Shown: in pieces, positions 36,886-46,152 of the stretch
Layout of the letters: every line of letters begins with the position of its first letter
How positions within the stretch are numbered: position 1 is the first letter of the stretch
From: Bacteroidota bacterium
GTDB lineage: Bacteria > Bacteroidota > Bacteroidia > B-17B0 > Aurantibacillaceae
Assembly (NCBI GenBank): GCA_016708845.1
Contig: JADJFB010000004.1
Span: forward strand, 1 to 64,000
DNA: 64,000 nucleotides
Reading direction: 5' to 3'
Position numbers and translations under genes: made by a program
Notes under the pieces: generated by a model
Database searches by the model: none
Seen by the model: the letters and a program-made list of their open reading frames with translations, nothing else
Told to the model about the DNA's origin: nothing

Positions 36886-37712
36886 CCGTGTATAGTAATA
36901 ACAGGCACAGGACTATTAAATGCTACTTCATTTGTTATACTTGGGTAAAATAGCGTATGAAAAAAGGAATGTTTCTTTGGTTCAATAATGATGGCATCAA
37001 TATCGTGGTATTCCACAAATTCTAATAAACCTTCGCTTATATCATTATCAGTTATGATAAATGTTTTATGAGTAGCAGTTTCTAAAGAATGTTCCACGAA
37101 TGAATCAATGTGCGATTCTTTAAAATTTAAATTGTGATTTTCGGGAACGACATGCAATACATTTAGTGTAGCGCCTAAAATACTGTTTAGCGCTTTTACT
37201 TGTAATAGAGAGGTGTTGCTTTCAATATGTTCGTCATAATCGCAGGCAAAGGCTATATTTTCAATTTTTTTGTAGCTCGCATCTGGCGGTACAATAATTA
37301 ATGGTGTCATTGTTTCTTTAGAAACATTTACGGCAGTACTTCCCAAAAAAGCTTTCATCAATTTATTTCCGTGCCCACTAATGCCCATTACTGTAAAAGT
37401 GATATCGTAATTTTTACTGTATTCAACAATTACATCGTTAGCATTTCCAATTTCTGCATAGCAAGTAACGTTGGTGATAGTGGAATGCTCTTGTTTTATT
37501 TTAGCAGCTAATTCTTCTAATAATGCTTTGTTATCAGCATTATTGTTAGGGATAGAATAACTGGTTAAACCAAATTCTGAATTCATAACAGGTAGTTGAG
37601 CTACATGTAGTAATAGTAAATCGGCCGATAAATTTTTAGCTAATTCAATCGCATAGCTTAATGCGTTTTTTGATGTATCAGAAAAGTCGCAGGGAACTAA
37701 AATTTTATTCAT
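36882..37712 (-). CDS. Universal stress protein with two UspA domains
   Basis: 276 residues forming two tandem USP folds: MNKILVPCDFSDTSKNALSY through GISGHGNKLMKAFLGSTAVN (residues ~1-145), and a more divergent second domain (IENIAFACDYDEHIESNTSL to the C terminus). The first domain keeps the GxxGx9GS-type nucleotide loop (GISGHGNKLMKAFLGST); the second lacks it. Tandem USPs are common in Bacteroidota and are linked to stress and stasis survival; the biochemical role is unknown. Convergent and overlapping by four bases with the DUF418 gene. Confidence 0.9.
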   Translation of the reverse strand: MNKILVPCDFSDTSKNALSYAIELAKNLSADLLLLHVAQLPVMNSEFGLTSYSIPNNNADNKALLEELAAKIKQEHSTITNVTCYAEIGNANDVIVEYSKNYDITFTVMGISGHGNKLMKAFLGSTAVNVSKETMTPLIIVPPDASYKKIENIAFACDYDEHIESNTSLLQVKALNSILGATLNVLHVVPENHNLNFKESHIDSFVEHSLETATHKTFIITDNDISEGLLEFVEYHDIDAIIIEPKKHSFFHTLFYPSITNEVAFNSPVPVITIHG

Positions 37713-37749
37713 GGCTTTAATATTAATGGGTTAAGCAAATTGCTCCAAT

Positions 37750-37757
37750 CAAATTTA
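37750..37757 (-). promoter_or_regulatory. -7 box TAAATTTG upstream of the universal stress gene
   Basis: Minus-strand TAnnTTTG match ending 37 bases before the ATG. There is no good TTG at -33, so confidence is moderate. Confidence 0.4.
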
Positions 37758-37854
37758 ATAAGGTATTAATGCCTTGTATATGATAATTGTCATAAATATA
37801 AACTATAAAAATCAGATTTCACCTTCACAATTTTAGGATTGTATTAAAAACAAA

Positions 37855-37885
37855 AACGCTTGCCGAAAAAATTCCGACAAGCGTT
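37855..37885 (-). terminator. Terminator of the LamG surface-protein gene
   Basis: 8-bp stem AACGCTTG / CAAGCGTT. On the minus strand it is followed by TTTTTGTTTTT, 24 bases after the stop at 37909. Confidence 0.85.
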
Positions 37886-37908
37886 CTCTGTTGTTTTAAC
37901 TATAAAAC

Positions 37909-40059
37909 TTATTCTTTAATAAACTTAATGGCTTTACCAGATTTTGAATCTTGTATAAAATATACGCCAGTAGTTAAATCACTAACATCTAGTTTGCTTG
38001 CTCCGTTAATAGTTTCAGTTTTTACAACTTCTCCTAAAATATTAAGAATAGAAATTTGTGTTTGTTCTTTTACTTCGATGTTTAAGATAGATGATGTAGG
38101 GTTTGGGTAAATTGAAAATGGTACATTCATATTTATTTCACCTACACTTGTTGTTAAACAAACTGGATTTGTTGAGTTATTGAAAGGAGCGCCTAAAAAA
38201 TAATTAGAACTGTTTCCTGTTAATGCAAAACTAATTACTGATGCCGTATTGGCATTTGCAGTTGCATCTAATGCTGATGTAATGCCAGTATTTGTGCCCA
38301 TTGGAATGCCCTCATTAAATTTGTAGTATGCTTTTAATCCAGCTTCATTGCCAGTTAATTCTGTATTCATGTTTTGATTAATCTCTGCGCAAGTTCTAGC
38401 AACTGTCCATACTCTTGCTTCATCAATTGCACCTTCCCAAAAGTGTAATTGGGTTGGATGTCTTCCAATCATCAAACTGCCAGCAACATTAGCTAAACCT
38501 CCAGTGGTAGTTACAGATGCTGTTAATACGCCATTTTTATATGCTCTTAAAACTGTTCCATCATAAGTTGCTGCTAAGTGATACCAGGTATTGCCTAATA
38601 ATGTTCCATAAGTTGCTTCCCAATATGTGCCACTTGAAGATTGAACTGAAGCAGCACCAGCAAATGATGGTGAGCCATGATTCCAAATAATTCCCATATT
38701 TGCTCCATACATTGGCCCATCATATCCATTATTGGATACAGGTGCAGAAGGACTTTTTGCCCAACATTCATAGGTCCAATTTTGATAAGTTGTTGAGTTG
38801 AAATTTACAGGAGTATTTACAACGTCATTAATGCCATCCATACTTAATGAACTTCCACTTTGACCGCAAACTTGCGTAAACACAGAAATAGTTTTAGTAC
38901 TTATGCAGCCAACACTACTGCTTCCAGTAATTGTAACAGTCGTGTTTGCTGTTGGAGTAATCACACTTGAGCCTGAACTATAAGAATAAGTATTAGCTCC
39001 TGTAGGATTAAATGTGTAACTAATGCCACTGCAAGCATAAGCGTCTACAATATTGATAGTTGGGTTTGGAGCTATAGAAACTGTAATTGTTGCAATATTA
39101 GAACGGCAGTTGTTTACAAATCCAGCAACAGAAAAAGTTGTGGTGATAGTATTTGATGCAGCAACATAAGTTGATGTAGTTGTTAATGTAGTTGGTCCAG
39201 AAGTCCAGTCATAATTCGTTGCTCCAGATGCAGTTAATGTTGTTGTTGCGCCGCTGCATACTAATGTATTACCGGTAATACTTACAACAGGGCTAGTAAA
39301 TGGTGGAACGGTAGTTCCAGATACAACTGCTCCAGGGCTAACCCAATTTGAAGTTGTATTATTTAATGCCATGTTAGTTAAAGTTCCGTTATGATTGAAA
39401 CCAGAAACATCTGTTAAAGCAGTAATTCCAGAATTATTAGCGCCAGCAACACCCTGATTAAAATGATAATTCCCAATTAAATCTGTGGCAGTAGTAGCAA
39501 TTTCACCATTCATGCTATTTGTAATTTCGGCTAAACACAACTGACGATTCCAAATACGAACCTCGTCTAATTCACCATTAAAAGGCCCTAATGCAATTGC
39601 ATTTCCTCCGAAACGAAATTGGGTTAAACCAGTCCAAGATGTTCCAATAGAAAAAGTTGATATCGTTTCGACACCATTTACCGTTATTTTCATAACGTTA
39701 TTATTTTTAGCACTGATGGCAACGTGGTACCAAACACCTGTTGTTACTGTTGCAGTACTTGCTAAATTTTTGCCTGCCCCATCATATAGAGCATGCACAA
39801 ATTGACCGCCTACAAGCCTTAAATTATGTGATAGCGAAGTAAGAGGCCCAGAACTATTTGTACCAGCGATAATATTTTGGTCGTTTATGTTATTTAGTTT
39901 AACCCATGTTTCAACTGTATATTCGTTAAATGCCGAATAGCCAGTAGCTACTACATAATCATTTAATCCATCAAAATTTAATGCAGCTCCTACTTGAGCT
40001 TTCGTTTTTGTTAGCACTCCTCCTAATATGGCTGCAACTAAAAGTAATTTTTTTATCAT
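37909..40059 (-). CDS. Secreted protein with two LamG-like lectin domains and T9SS type A signal
   Basis: 716 residues with a signal peptide (MIKKLLLVAAILGGVLTKTK, then AQVG). Two concanavalin/LamG-type jelly-roll domains (about 24-190 and 405-575) share ALNFDGLNDYV/SLSMDGINDVV, VETWVKLNN/YECWAKSPS, WYHVAISAKNN/WYHLAATYDG and a closing FNGELDEVRIWNR/WEGAIDEARVWT. Ig-like Thr/Ser-rich modules lie between (about 255-390). The C-terminal sorting domain has FSIYPNPTSSILNIEV, ISILNILGEVV and TGVYFIQD. Such domains usually bind glycans or act as spacers on the cell surface. A 16-bp inverted repeat ends one base before the start codon. Confidence 0.88.
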   Translation of the reverse strand: MIKKLLLVAAILGGVLTKTKAQVGAALNFDGLNDYVVATGYSAFNEYTVETWVKLNNINDQNIIAGTNSSGPLTSLSHNLRLVGGQFVHALYDGAGKNLASTATVTTGVWYHVAISAKNNNVMKITVNGVETISTFSIGTSWTGLTQFRFGGNAIALGPFNGELDEVRIWNRQLCLAEITNSMNGEIATTATDLIGNYHFNQGVAGANNSGITALTDVSGFNHNGTLTNMALNNTTSNWVSPGAVVSGTTVPPFTSPVVSITGNTLVCSGATTTLTASGATNYDWTSGPTTLTTTSTYVAASNTITTTFSVAGFVNNCRSNIATITVSIAPNPTINIVDAYACSGISYTFNPTGANTYSYSSGSSVITPTANTTVTITGSSSVGCISTKTISVFTQVCGQSGSSLSMDGINDVVNTPVNFNSTTYQNWTYECWAKSPSAPVSNNGYDGPMYGANMGIIWNHGSPSFAGAASVQSSSGTYWEATYGTLLGNTWYHLAATYDGTVLRAYKNGVLTASVTTTGGLANVAGSLMIGRHPTQLHFWEGAIDEARVWTVARTCAEINQNMNTELTGNEAGLKAYYKFNEGIPMGTNTGITSALDATANANTASVISFALTGNSSNYFLGAPFNNSTNPVCLTTSVGEINMNVPFSIYPNPTSSILNIEVKEQTQISILNILGEVVKTETINGASKLDVSDLTTGVYFIQDSKSGKAIKFIKE

Positions 40060-40060
40060 G

Positions 40061-40096
40061 TTATAATCTTTTACACAAAGGTGTTAAAGATTATAA
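40061..40096 (-). promoter_or_regulatory. Long inverted repeat directly upstream of the LamG gene start
   Basis: TTATAATCTTTTACAC (40061-40076), AAAG loop, GTGTTAAAGATTATAA (40081-40096). The arms pair at 15 of 16 positions and begin one base from the ATG (40057-40059). In RNA it would hide the ribosome-binding region; as DNA it could be a dimer operator. Confidence 0.6.
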
Positions 40097-40204
40097 TACA
40101 AATTTTTTTTGTTTTGCAAGTAGCGCATTTGGGTTTGTAAACTGCATGTTTTGTAAGTGCATTGTGTAAAATAGTTTTTGCAATTAGATTCGTTTTACAA
40201 AAAC

Positions 40205-40969
40205 TTATAGCATGTGTTTATCTAAAATTTCAAAAAACTCATCTCTTCTATCTCTTGCCAAATCTATCAATACACCATCATTCATCACAATTTCGCCACG
40301 GTTTTGTTTGTCAAATTTTTTCATCTGAAAAATATTAATCAAATAGCTACGATGAACCCTCACAAATTGAGAATACCCTTCAAGTGCTGTTTCAAAATAT
40401 TTTAAATTTTTAGAAACCGTAATTGCTTTTTCTGATGCAGAATAAATGTGAGTATAAGATCCATCTGCCTTTATATATTGTACCTCATTTATCTTAATAA
40501 AAATATATCCTGAGGCCGAAGGAATGCTTAGGGTTTTAGGAAGTTGATCGTCGTAGTTATCTATAAAAGTTTTTAATTTTTTTTCTTCTTCCGCTTTTGG
40601 ATGTAATTTTTTTATTTTCTCAATGGCTTCTTCTAAATGATTTTCATTGATTGGCTTTAATAAATAATCAATGGCACTTAATCGAAATGCCTTTAAAGCA
40701 TAATCGTTATAAGCAGTTGTAAAAACAATTGCTGGATTTATTTTCTCAATTAGTAATTGTTCAGCTAATTGTATGCCCGATTTTCCGGGCATCTCAATAT
40801 CTAAAAACACCACATCCGGATGATGTTGCTTTATCAAGTCTAAACCCTGTGTGGCTTGCTCAGCTTCATCAATTACTTCTAAGTCATTTGAATGCTCCTC
40901 TAACATCATTAAAAGTAATTTTCGAGCCTGAGGCGAATCGTCGATGATTATCGCTTTAAGTTTAGTCAT
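40205..40969 (-). CDS. LytTR-family response regulator
   Basis: 254 residues. The receiver domain (1-120) has the acidic pair DD near residue 10, the phosphorylated Asp in DVVFLDIEMPGKSG (about residue 55), T in VFTTAYNDYALKAF and K in DYLLKPI. The C-terminal LytTR DNA-binding domain (about 150-250) has INEVQYIKADGSYTHIY, VRVHRSYLIN and NRGEIVMNDG. The gene overlaps the end of the upstream histidine kinase by eight bases, so they form a translationally coupled pair of the LytS/LytR type. Its target genes are unknown. Confidence 0.93.
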   Translation of the reverse strand: MTKLKAIIIDDSPQARKLLLMMLEEHSNDLEVIDEAEQATQGLDLIKQHHPDVVFLDIEMPGKSGIQLAEQLLIEKINPAIVFTTAYNDYALKAFRLSAIDYLLKPINENHLEEAIEKIKKLHPKAEEEKKLKTFIDNYDDQLPKTLSIPSASGYIFIKINEVQYIKADGSYTHIYSASEKAITVSKNLKYFETALEGYSQFVRVHRSYLINIFQMKKFDKQNRGEIVMNDGVLIDLARDRRDEFFEILDKHML

Positions 40970-43856
40970 TTGATTTAATTTTAATTACTACCGAAGTACC
41001 AATACTTTCATTATTATTGTTGTTGTATAAATCTAAATAATTGATGGCAATAATACCAGGTTGATTTTGATTTAAAACAGTAACTTTATTAATGGCATCT
41101 GTTGAAAAAGAGGGATGTTTTTTAGTATTGCTATCATTAATTATTTTCGATTGATTTCGTCCAACGCCGTTGTCGGTTATCGTCACATTTAATAAAGTGT
41201 TTGTAGGATCCATCGCAAAAAGTATATCGAGCTTCTTTTCTCCAATTTTGTGTCTTAATCCATGTTTAAAAGCGTTTTCTATAAAGGGTTGTAATATAAG
41301 TGATGGTAACGAAGTATGGCTAGTATCTATATTATCATCTATTTGTATAGAGTAATTAAATTCATCAATAAACAACATCGACTCCAGTTCGATATATAGT
41401 TTTAATAGTTCTATTTCTTCATCTAATTTTACCCACGACATGGAGCTTTGTTCTAATATTTTACGCACCAAATCAGAAAAGCGTTGAAGATAACTCGCGG
41501 CTTTCTTTTTGTCATTTTCGTAGATATAGCTCTTAATTGAGTTTAAGACATTAAAAATAAAATGCGGATTCATTTGCGCTCTTAAAGCAGTTTCTTGCGA
41601 TAGTTTTAATTGATGCTCAAGGTTAATACGCTCTAATTCTTTTGCTTGTTTTTTCTGAATAATTTTAACACGTTGTTTAAAAACAATAAGTGCAATTAAT
41701 AAACAAGTGATGCCGATAACAAGATAAAACCACCATCTTTGCCAAAATGGAGGTTTTACTATTCCCTTTATAACAACAGTATTTACAGAGTCTTTCCCTA
41801 AGTGATCTACTAACTTTATTTCTAAATTAAAAGAACCAGCGCTTAAAGTAGGAAGTTCAATTTGATTAATTTCTGCTGGCAAATATATCCAAGAGTTGTT
41901 ATTGTTTAAACGATACGCATATTGAAATTGATTTTCTGAACTAAGAGCAACGGCATTCAATTCTACTTTTAGTTCATCGTTATAGTTTAACGATAATTCA
42001 TTTTTGTAATTAACGATGGCATTATTTACGGAAATGTTTTTCAGGTATATTTTTGAAGATGTTAATTTATTATGAGTATGCAATGGTATTTGTTGAATAC
42101 CCTTTGAAGTAGCTAACCAAATGTATTTATCATCTATATCTAAGCCATCTATATTATTGGAAGCTAAACCTGATAATCGGTTCATCACCTGAATTTTTTT
42201 ATTTTGTAAGTTATATATCCAAAGCCCTTTGTTTGTGGCTAAAAATAGGCATTCATCATTTTCTTTTATTTGATAGCCAATAATTGTTTGATCTATAGAT
42301 GTAAGCAGGGAAGAAGGTTGGTTATATGATAGTTCATATATGTTGCCATTAAAAGATAAGGCGTGTATTTTGTTTTTGGAGGATATGGAAAGTGAAATAA
42401 TTTGAACACTATCTAATTGTGTGCTTATATATTCCCAATGTTGATTTTTATAGGTGTAGATATCAATCCCACTATTTGTAGCAAGCCATAATTGATGATT
42501 AGTTTTATCATAAGCAATTGATCTGGTCCATTTTTTATTTAACACTTCAGTTTTTGAATTCTTTTCAGGGCTATACCAAAATGCACCTTTTGAAGTGGCA
42601 ATGACATAATTATTTTCTATCTGTAATATATCTTTTGCAGGAGGGAAGTTTTCGGAGACAATTTGTGGTTTATTTTGGTTTATTTTAAATGTGTTATTTT
42701 GAAGGCTAAATAATATGGATTGTTTGCCTTCTGTTAATGCTAAGCATTGAATATCTTGTTTACTGTTTAGCTCAATTAATTTTATGGCGTTAGCCTTTAT
42801 AGATAGTTCACCAATATTGCCCTTTACTGTGCTAAAAAAAACGGAAGAAGTGGCGCGTACTACTTTATTAGTTTTAATGTTAGATTTTTCATTATCCTTT
42901 ATAAGCCATAGTTTGTAAGATAATTCAGGCACTCTCAGTAGGCCATCATGGAGTGTACTGAGCCAATACGAATGCTCATGATCTTTTATACCGCTTGAAA
43001 AAGCGATGTCTTCATACAACAATTCACTGGCATCTTGTTTAATATCATAAACAATAACTCCACTAAAGGTGTATATCCAAATACGATTTTGGTGGTCTTC
43101 TTCAACCCTGGTTATTTTTTTGTCTTTAAGAAGTGGATTTAAATTTTTGGAATAAAAAGGTTTTATGTTCCCTGCAACCAGGTGAAATATTTCTCCATCA
43201 ACTCTACTAAAAATAAATTTTTGCTGACTGTGAAATGCTAATTGATATTCGCCAGAAACTTTGCCCTCAGACCAACTTAAAGGGTAATATTTTTCAACCC
43301 CATTGTCTATTTGAATTAAACCTTTTGGACCAATACACCAAAATATATTATTATCAAAAAAACAGGAGTGCGTGAAATTACCTGTTGGATATTTAGGGGT
43401 AGTTGCAAAATACGACCATTTATTAGTTTTATTCGATAGTGAGGTAATGCCTTCGCTATAGCTCACCCATAGATTACTGTTTTTGTCAATACAGATGTTT
43501 GAAACTGATCCTTTATCCCAGCTAGTTAATAATTTCAAAGAGTCGTTTTCAATATAAAAAATCTGACCATTAAAATTATACATGTATATTTTACCATCTA
43601 TCGCTTTTTCGAGTCCAGTTAAAGAACGTGATTTTTGCAAAGGATGCTTGTATTCATAATAACGTATGCCGTCATATTTATATAATCCAGCATCAGTTCC
43701 TAACCATATAAATCCTTTATCGTCTTGTATGATGCTATAAATAGTTTGATTAGGCAAGCCCTCTTCCGAGGTTATTTGAAAAGCAACTGGATTTTGAGCA
43801 TGAAGAGAAATACTCATCAAAAAAAGAACTACGTATTTCCAATAGTGTTTTGCCAT
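40962..43856 (-). CDS. Propeller-type sensor histidine kinase (LytS-like output)
   Basis: About 964 residues. A signal sequence (MAKHYWKYVVLFLMSISLHA) precedes a periplasmic two-component-regulator propeller: repeats such as IQDDKGFIWLGTDAGLYKYD, VEEDHQNRIWIYTFSGVIVY and IDDKYIWLATSKGIQQI. A Y_Y_Y domain (LNNNNSWIYLPAEINQIELP), a membrane segment (WWFYLVIGITCLLIALIVF) and a cytoplasmic His_kinase domain (ETALRAQMNPHFIFNVLNSI, phospho-acceptor His in NPHF) follow, then an ATPase (LILQPFIENAFKHGL; DNGVGRNQSK). Start at ATG 43856, three codons inside a longer frame. The ligand is not predictable; carbohydrate-responsive relatives exist. Coupled to the LytTR regulator. Confidence 0.92.
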   Translation of the reverse strand: MAKHYWKYVVLFLMSISLHAQNPVAFQITSEEGLPNQTIYSIIQDDKGFIWLGTDAGLYKYDGIRYYEYKHPLQKSRSLTGLEKAIDGKIYMYNFNGQIFYIENDSLKLLTSWDKGSVSNICIDKNSNLWVSYSEGITSLSNKTNKWSYFATTPKYPTGNFTHSCFFDNNIFWCIGPKGLIQIDNGVEKYYPLSWSEGKVSGEYQLAFHSQQKFIFSRVDGEIFHLVAGNIKPFYSKNLNPLLKDKKITRVEEDHQNRIWIYTFSGVIVYDIKQDASELLYEDIAFSSGIKDHEHSYWLSTLHDGLLRVPELSYKLWLIKDNEKSNIKTNKVVRATSSVFFSTVKGNIGELSIKANAIKLIELNSKQDIQCLALTEGKQSILFSLQNNTFKINQNKPQIVSENFPPAKDILQIENNYVIATSKGAFWYSPEKNSKTEVLNKKWTRSIAYDKTNHQLWLATNSGIDIYTYKNQHWEYISTQLDSVQIISLSISSKNKIHALSFNGNIYELSYNQPSSLLTSIDQTIIGYQIKENDECLFLATNKGLWIYNLQNKKIQVMNRLSGLASNNIDGLDIDDKYIWLATSKGIQQIPLHTHNKLTSSKIYLKNISVNNAIVNYKNELSLNYNDELKVELNAVALSSENQFQYAYRLNNNNSWIYLPAEINQIELPTLSAGSFNLEIKLVDHLGKDSVNTVVIKGIVKPPFWQRWWFYLVIGITCLLIALIVFKQRVKIIQKKQAKELERINLEHQLKLSQETALRAQMNPHFIFNVLNSIKSYIYENDKKKAASYLQRFSDLVRKILEQSSMSWVKLDEEIELLKLYIELESMLFIDEFNYSIQIDDNIDTSHTSLPSLILQPFIENAFKHGLRHKIGEKKLDILFAMDPTNTLLNVTITDNGVGRNQSKIINDSNTKKHPSFSTDAINKVTVLNQNQPGIIAINYLDLYNNNNNESIGTSVVIKIKSND

Positions 43857-43899
43857 CAAAAACAAATTTATTCTTTATTCAAACATCCTCAAGCTTTTT

Positions 43900-44658
43900 T
43901 TAGGTTTTTAATGTCAATTTGTATTGGGTGTGCAATAAAAGTAAGGGCGCTAAGGCTGCGGCTAAATGTTTTAAACTATGTCCGCTTATAAATTGTGTGT
44001 GATGAAAAATAAATTCGTCATTTGCTTCACATACTTTTGCAATAACATAAACCATTAAAATATGCCAATAGGTTTTTGTTAAAGGATTATCATTTTTGAA
44101 TAGTATTAAAACAATTGGAATTAAAATTATGGGTAAAAATTGGATGAGTGCATAAAAGCGTAAATCTTCACGACCTTTGCTTTTTGTCATTTGCCAATAA
44201 ATGATAGAAATAATTCCTAATAAAATTAATGGAAGCTGCATTCGTTTACCAGTAGTTAAGCAAATATAATCACCAATGATGATGGAGAAAAAAGCCATAA
44301 AAGAAATGGTCATGGGTAACCTGTCCCACACCAATGTTTGGCCGCATGGCTGATGATGATAATACATAGAGCCAAGGGCAGTTAAAAAGATTCCTAAATA
44401 AAAAACAAAACTATTAATGTTAAGTTGTATAGCATGGTATTTTTTAATTATAAAAAACATGCCAAGCAAACCAAACACAAAAAAAGGAATATTAGATATT
44501 ACGTTCCAAAAATGTTCTACTGATAGAATGGTTCGTTGGTCGGCAAACAAATGGTAGTTAGGATTTTGAGCTATTGGCTTTATAAAAAATAAAGCACTCA
44601 TCACCATAATAGTAATACCTAACAGGAATCTGTTTTTTGATTGTGTGGTTGCTAGCAT
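43900..44658 (-). CDS. Ceramidase-like (CREST superfamily) membrane protein
   Basis: 252 residues with seven predicted membrane segments. The N-terminal signature NYHLFADQRTILSVEHFWNV, then NIPFFVFGLLGM, followed by GSMYYHHQPCGQTLVWDRLP and the C-terminal ISGHSLKHLAAALAP, provides the conserved Ser, Asp and three His of alkaline-ceramidase/CREST hydrolases that bind zinc. In eukaryotes these enzymes hydrolyse ceramides; some Bacteroidota make sphingolipids, so a lipid amidase role is possible but unproven. The start overlaps the end of the YiaA-like gene by seven bases. Confidence 0.75.
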   Translation of the reverse strand: MLATTQSKNRFLLGITIMVMSALFFIKPIAQNPNYHLFADQRTILSVEHFWNVISNIPFFVFGLLGMFFIIKKYHAIQLNINSFVFYLGIFLTALGSMYYHHQPCGQTLVWDRLPMTISFMAFFSIIIGDYICLTTGKRMQLPLILLGIISIIYWQMTKSKGREDLRFYALIQFLPIILIPIVLILFKNDNPLTKTYWHILMVYVIAKVCEANDEFIFHHTQFISGHSLKHLAAALAPLLLLHTQYKLTLKT

Positions 44659-45266
44659 GTTTTTTTTTTAGATTTTTCATTTTCTTTTCTTAACAAAAAG
44701 AACCAAATCAAGGCGAAAGACCAACTCCAATTTTTATCCTCAAAATGTCTTCCAGTGCCACCTAAAATGTGTTCGCCTCTTTCGCCAACCAGCCCTTCCA
44801 ACGTCGGGTGCGCTAAAAATGTAGTTATTTTAACAACTTCATTAAACTCTGTTTTTTCTTCACGCAAGCGATTTTGTTTTTTTGCAGAAGAACTATCGCG
44901 TATATTTTTTTGCACAGCAACCGCTGCAAACAAACTTAAGGTAAACGACATGCCGTAAAAACCTTTTTCGCTTCGCATTAAATCAGCATTCCATAATCCA
45001 ATTACTAATAATAAAATAGAAAGGATAGTAGAGAACCAGCTGATGCCGTAATAAATGGAAGTTACAGGAATTCCTTCGAGTTCATCTCGCACTGCTTTTT
45101 GAAGTGAAACGGCTGAAAATAATCCATACATTAATACTGCAAAATAATACCCTTTTTCATTTAGCATCATTTCGGCATTCCATAACCCGATATTGTAAGA
45201 TACTGCTCCCGCTAATAAGGCAACCCATGAGGCACCGATAAAAGCATTTGATGGTTTTTGATTCAT
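44652..45266 (-). CDS. YiaA/YiaB-type inner membrane protein with unusual C-terminal tail
   Basis: 204 residues. Residues 8-60 and 70-122 are two copies of the YiaAB two-helix module (ALLAGAVSYNIGLWNAEMML with GYYFAVLMYGLFSAVSLQK; ILLLVIGLWNADLM with GFYGMSFTLSLFAAVAVQK), each followed by (N)IRD/VRDE. The function of this family is unknown. After residue ~125 the sequence becomes charged and then aromatic (LEGLVGERGEHILGGTGRHF, WSWSFALIWFFLLRK), unlike the family; this tail may be translated intergenic or repeat sequence. It is read with the ceramidase-like gene. Confidence 0.8.
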   Translation of the reverse strand: MNQKPSNAFIGASWVALLAGAVSYNIGLWNAEMMLNEKGYYFAVLMYGLFSAVSLQKAVRDELEGIPVTSIYYGISWFSTILSILLLVIGLWNADLMRSEKGFYGMSFTLSLFAAVAVQKNIRDSSSAKKQNRLREEKTEFNEVVKITTFLAHPTLEGLVGERGEHILGGTGRHFEDKNWSWSFALIWFFLLRKENEKSKKKTC

Positions 45267-45357
45267 AAATTTAGTTTTAAAATTATGAGATCAAAAGTAG
45301 AGAGAGTAGAGGAGGGACTCTTTGACAATTGTCAAAAAATAAATTTTTAACTAATTT

Positions 45358-45918
45358 TTAGTTTTCAGCTCTTATTCGGCTCAGGGTTTCTTGCGTGATA
45401 CCCAAGTAAGATGCAATCTGTCCTAATGAAGCTCTTTGCAATAAGCTAGGTTTTGATAGGGCAAATTTTTGATAACGTTCTTTTGCTGTTTTAAATTGTA
45501 AACTTAAAATACGTTCTTCTAATTTAATGTAATAGTTTTCGGTAATGATTCTGCCTAATCTTTCTGTTTCATGAAAGTTGGTATATAAATTTTGTAATAC
45601 AGAAAAGGAAATTTCTATTAGCGTACAATCTTCTAAAGCCTGAATGTTTTCGTTGGTTGTTTTTTTGGTGATAAAAGCATAAAATGAAGTTGCAAATTCT
45701 TCTTCTTGTGCAAACCAATTGGTAATTTCTTTATCTTCATTAAAATAATATCCACGCACTAATCCTTTTTCAATAAAATAAATGCTATCACAACGGTCGT
45801 AGCAATTAACAATTACCTCACCTTTTGCAACCGTTTTTTTAATAGTTACCTTCTTTAGCTCTTCAGCTAAATTTGGCGAAACTGTAATGATTGAAGAAAG
45901 GTGTTTAATTAATGGCAT
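45358..45918 (-). CDS. Crp/Fnr-family transcriptional regulator
   Basis: 186 residues: an N-terminal cyclic-nucleotide-binding-like beta roll (GEVIVNCYDRCDSIYFIEKG, LVRGYYFNEDKEITNWFAQE, CTLIEISFSVLQNLY) and a C-terminal helix-turn-helix (SLGQIASYLGITQETLSRIR). The phosphate-binding cassette residues for cAMP are not conserved, as in most Bacteroidota members of this family, so the ligand is unknown. The C terminus is short. It lies in its own transcript between tRNA-Cys and the YiaA-like gene. Confidence 0.92.
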   Translation of the reverse strand: MPLIKHLSSIITVSPNLAEELKKVTIKKTVAKGEVIVNCYDRCDSIYFIEKGLVRGYYFNEDKEITNWFAQEEEFATSFYAFITKKTTNENIQALEDCTLIEISFSVLQNLYTNFHETERLGRIITENYYIKLEERILSLQFKTAKERYQKFALSKPSLLQRASLGQIASYLGITQETLSRIRAEN

Positions 45919-45956
45919 ACACTAATGTATAAATAATAGACGGGGTTTAAAAACAA

Positions 45957-45984
45957 AAAACCCCCAATTTCTTGGAGGTTTTTT
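45957..45984 (-). terminator. Terminator of tRNA-Cys
   Basis: Stem AAAACCCCCAA / TTGGAGGTTTT with one G-T pair. On the minus strand it is followed by a T run, three bases after the tRNA 3' end. Confidence 0.8.
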
Positions 45985-45986
45985 AG

Positions 45987-46057
45987 AGGTCCCGTCCAGG
46001 TTCGAACTGGAGTAGCAGCTTTTGCAGAGCTGAGCCTAACCACTCGGCCACAGGACC
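45987..46057 (-). tRNA. tRNA-Cys (GCA)
   Basis: 71 bases on the minus strand. Acceptor stem GGTCCTG / CGGGACC, anticodon stem CAGCT / AGCTG closing loop CTGCAAA (anticodon GCA), T arm CCAGTTCGAACTGG, discriminator T. No CCA is encoded. A terminator lies directly downstream, and a TATTTTTG -7 box is found 48 bases upstream (46106-46113). Confidence 0.93.
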
Positions 46058-46105
46058 AATTTGTTATTGGTTTTATTATTTTAATGAAAATCCAAGAACG
46101 GGTAG

Positions 46106-46113
46106 CAAAAATA
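46106..46113 (-). promoter_or_regulatory. -7 box TATTTTTG upstream of tRNA-Cys
   Basis: Minus-strand TAnnTTTG match; no TTG at the expected distance. Leader to the mature tRNA would be about 42 bases. Confidence 0.4.
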
Positions 46114-46152
46114 AGATTTTTTTAGCAACTTAGTCTAATTATTATAAAAAAT

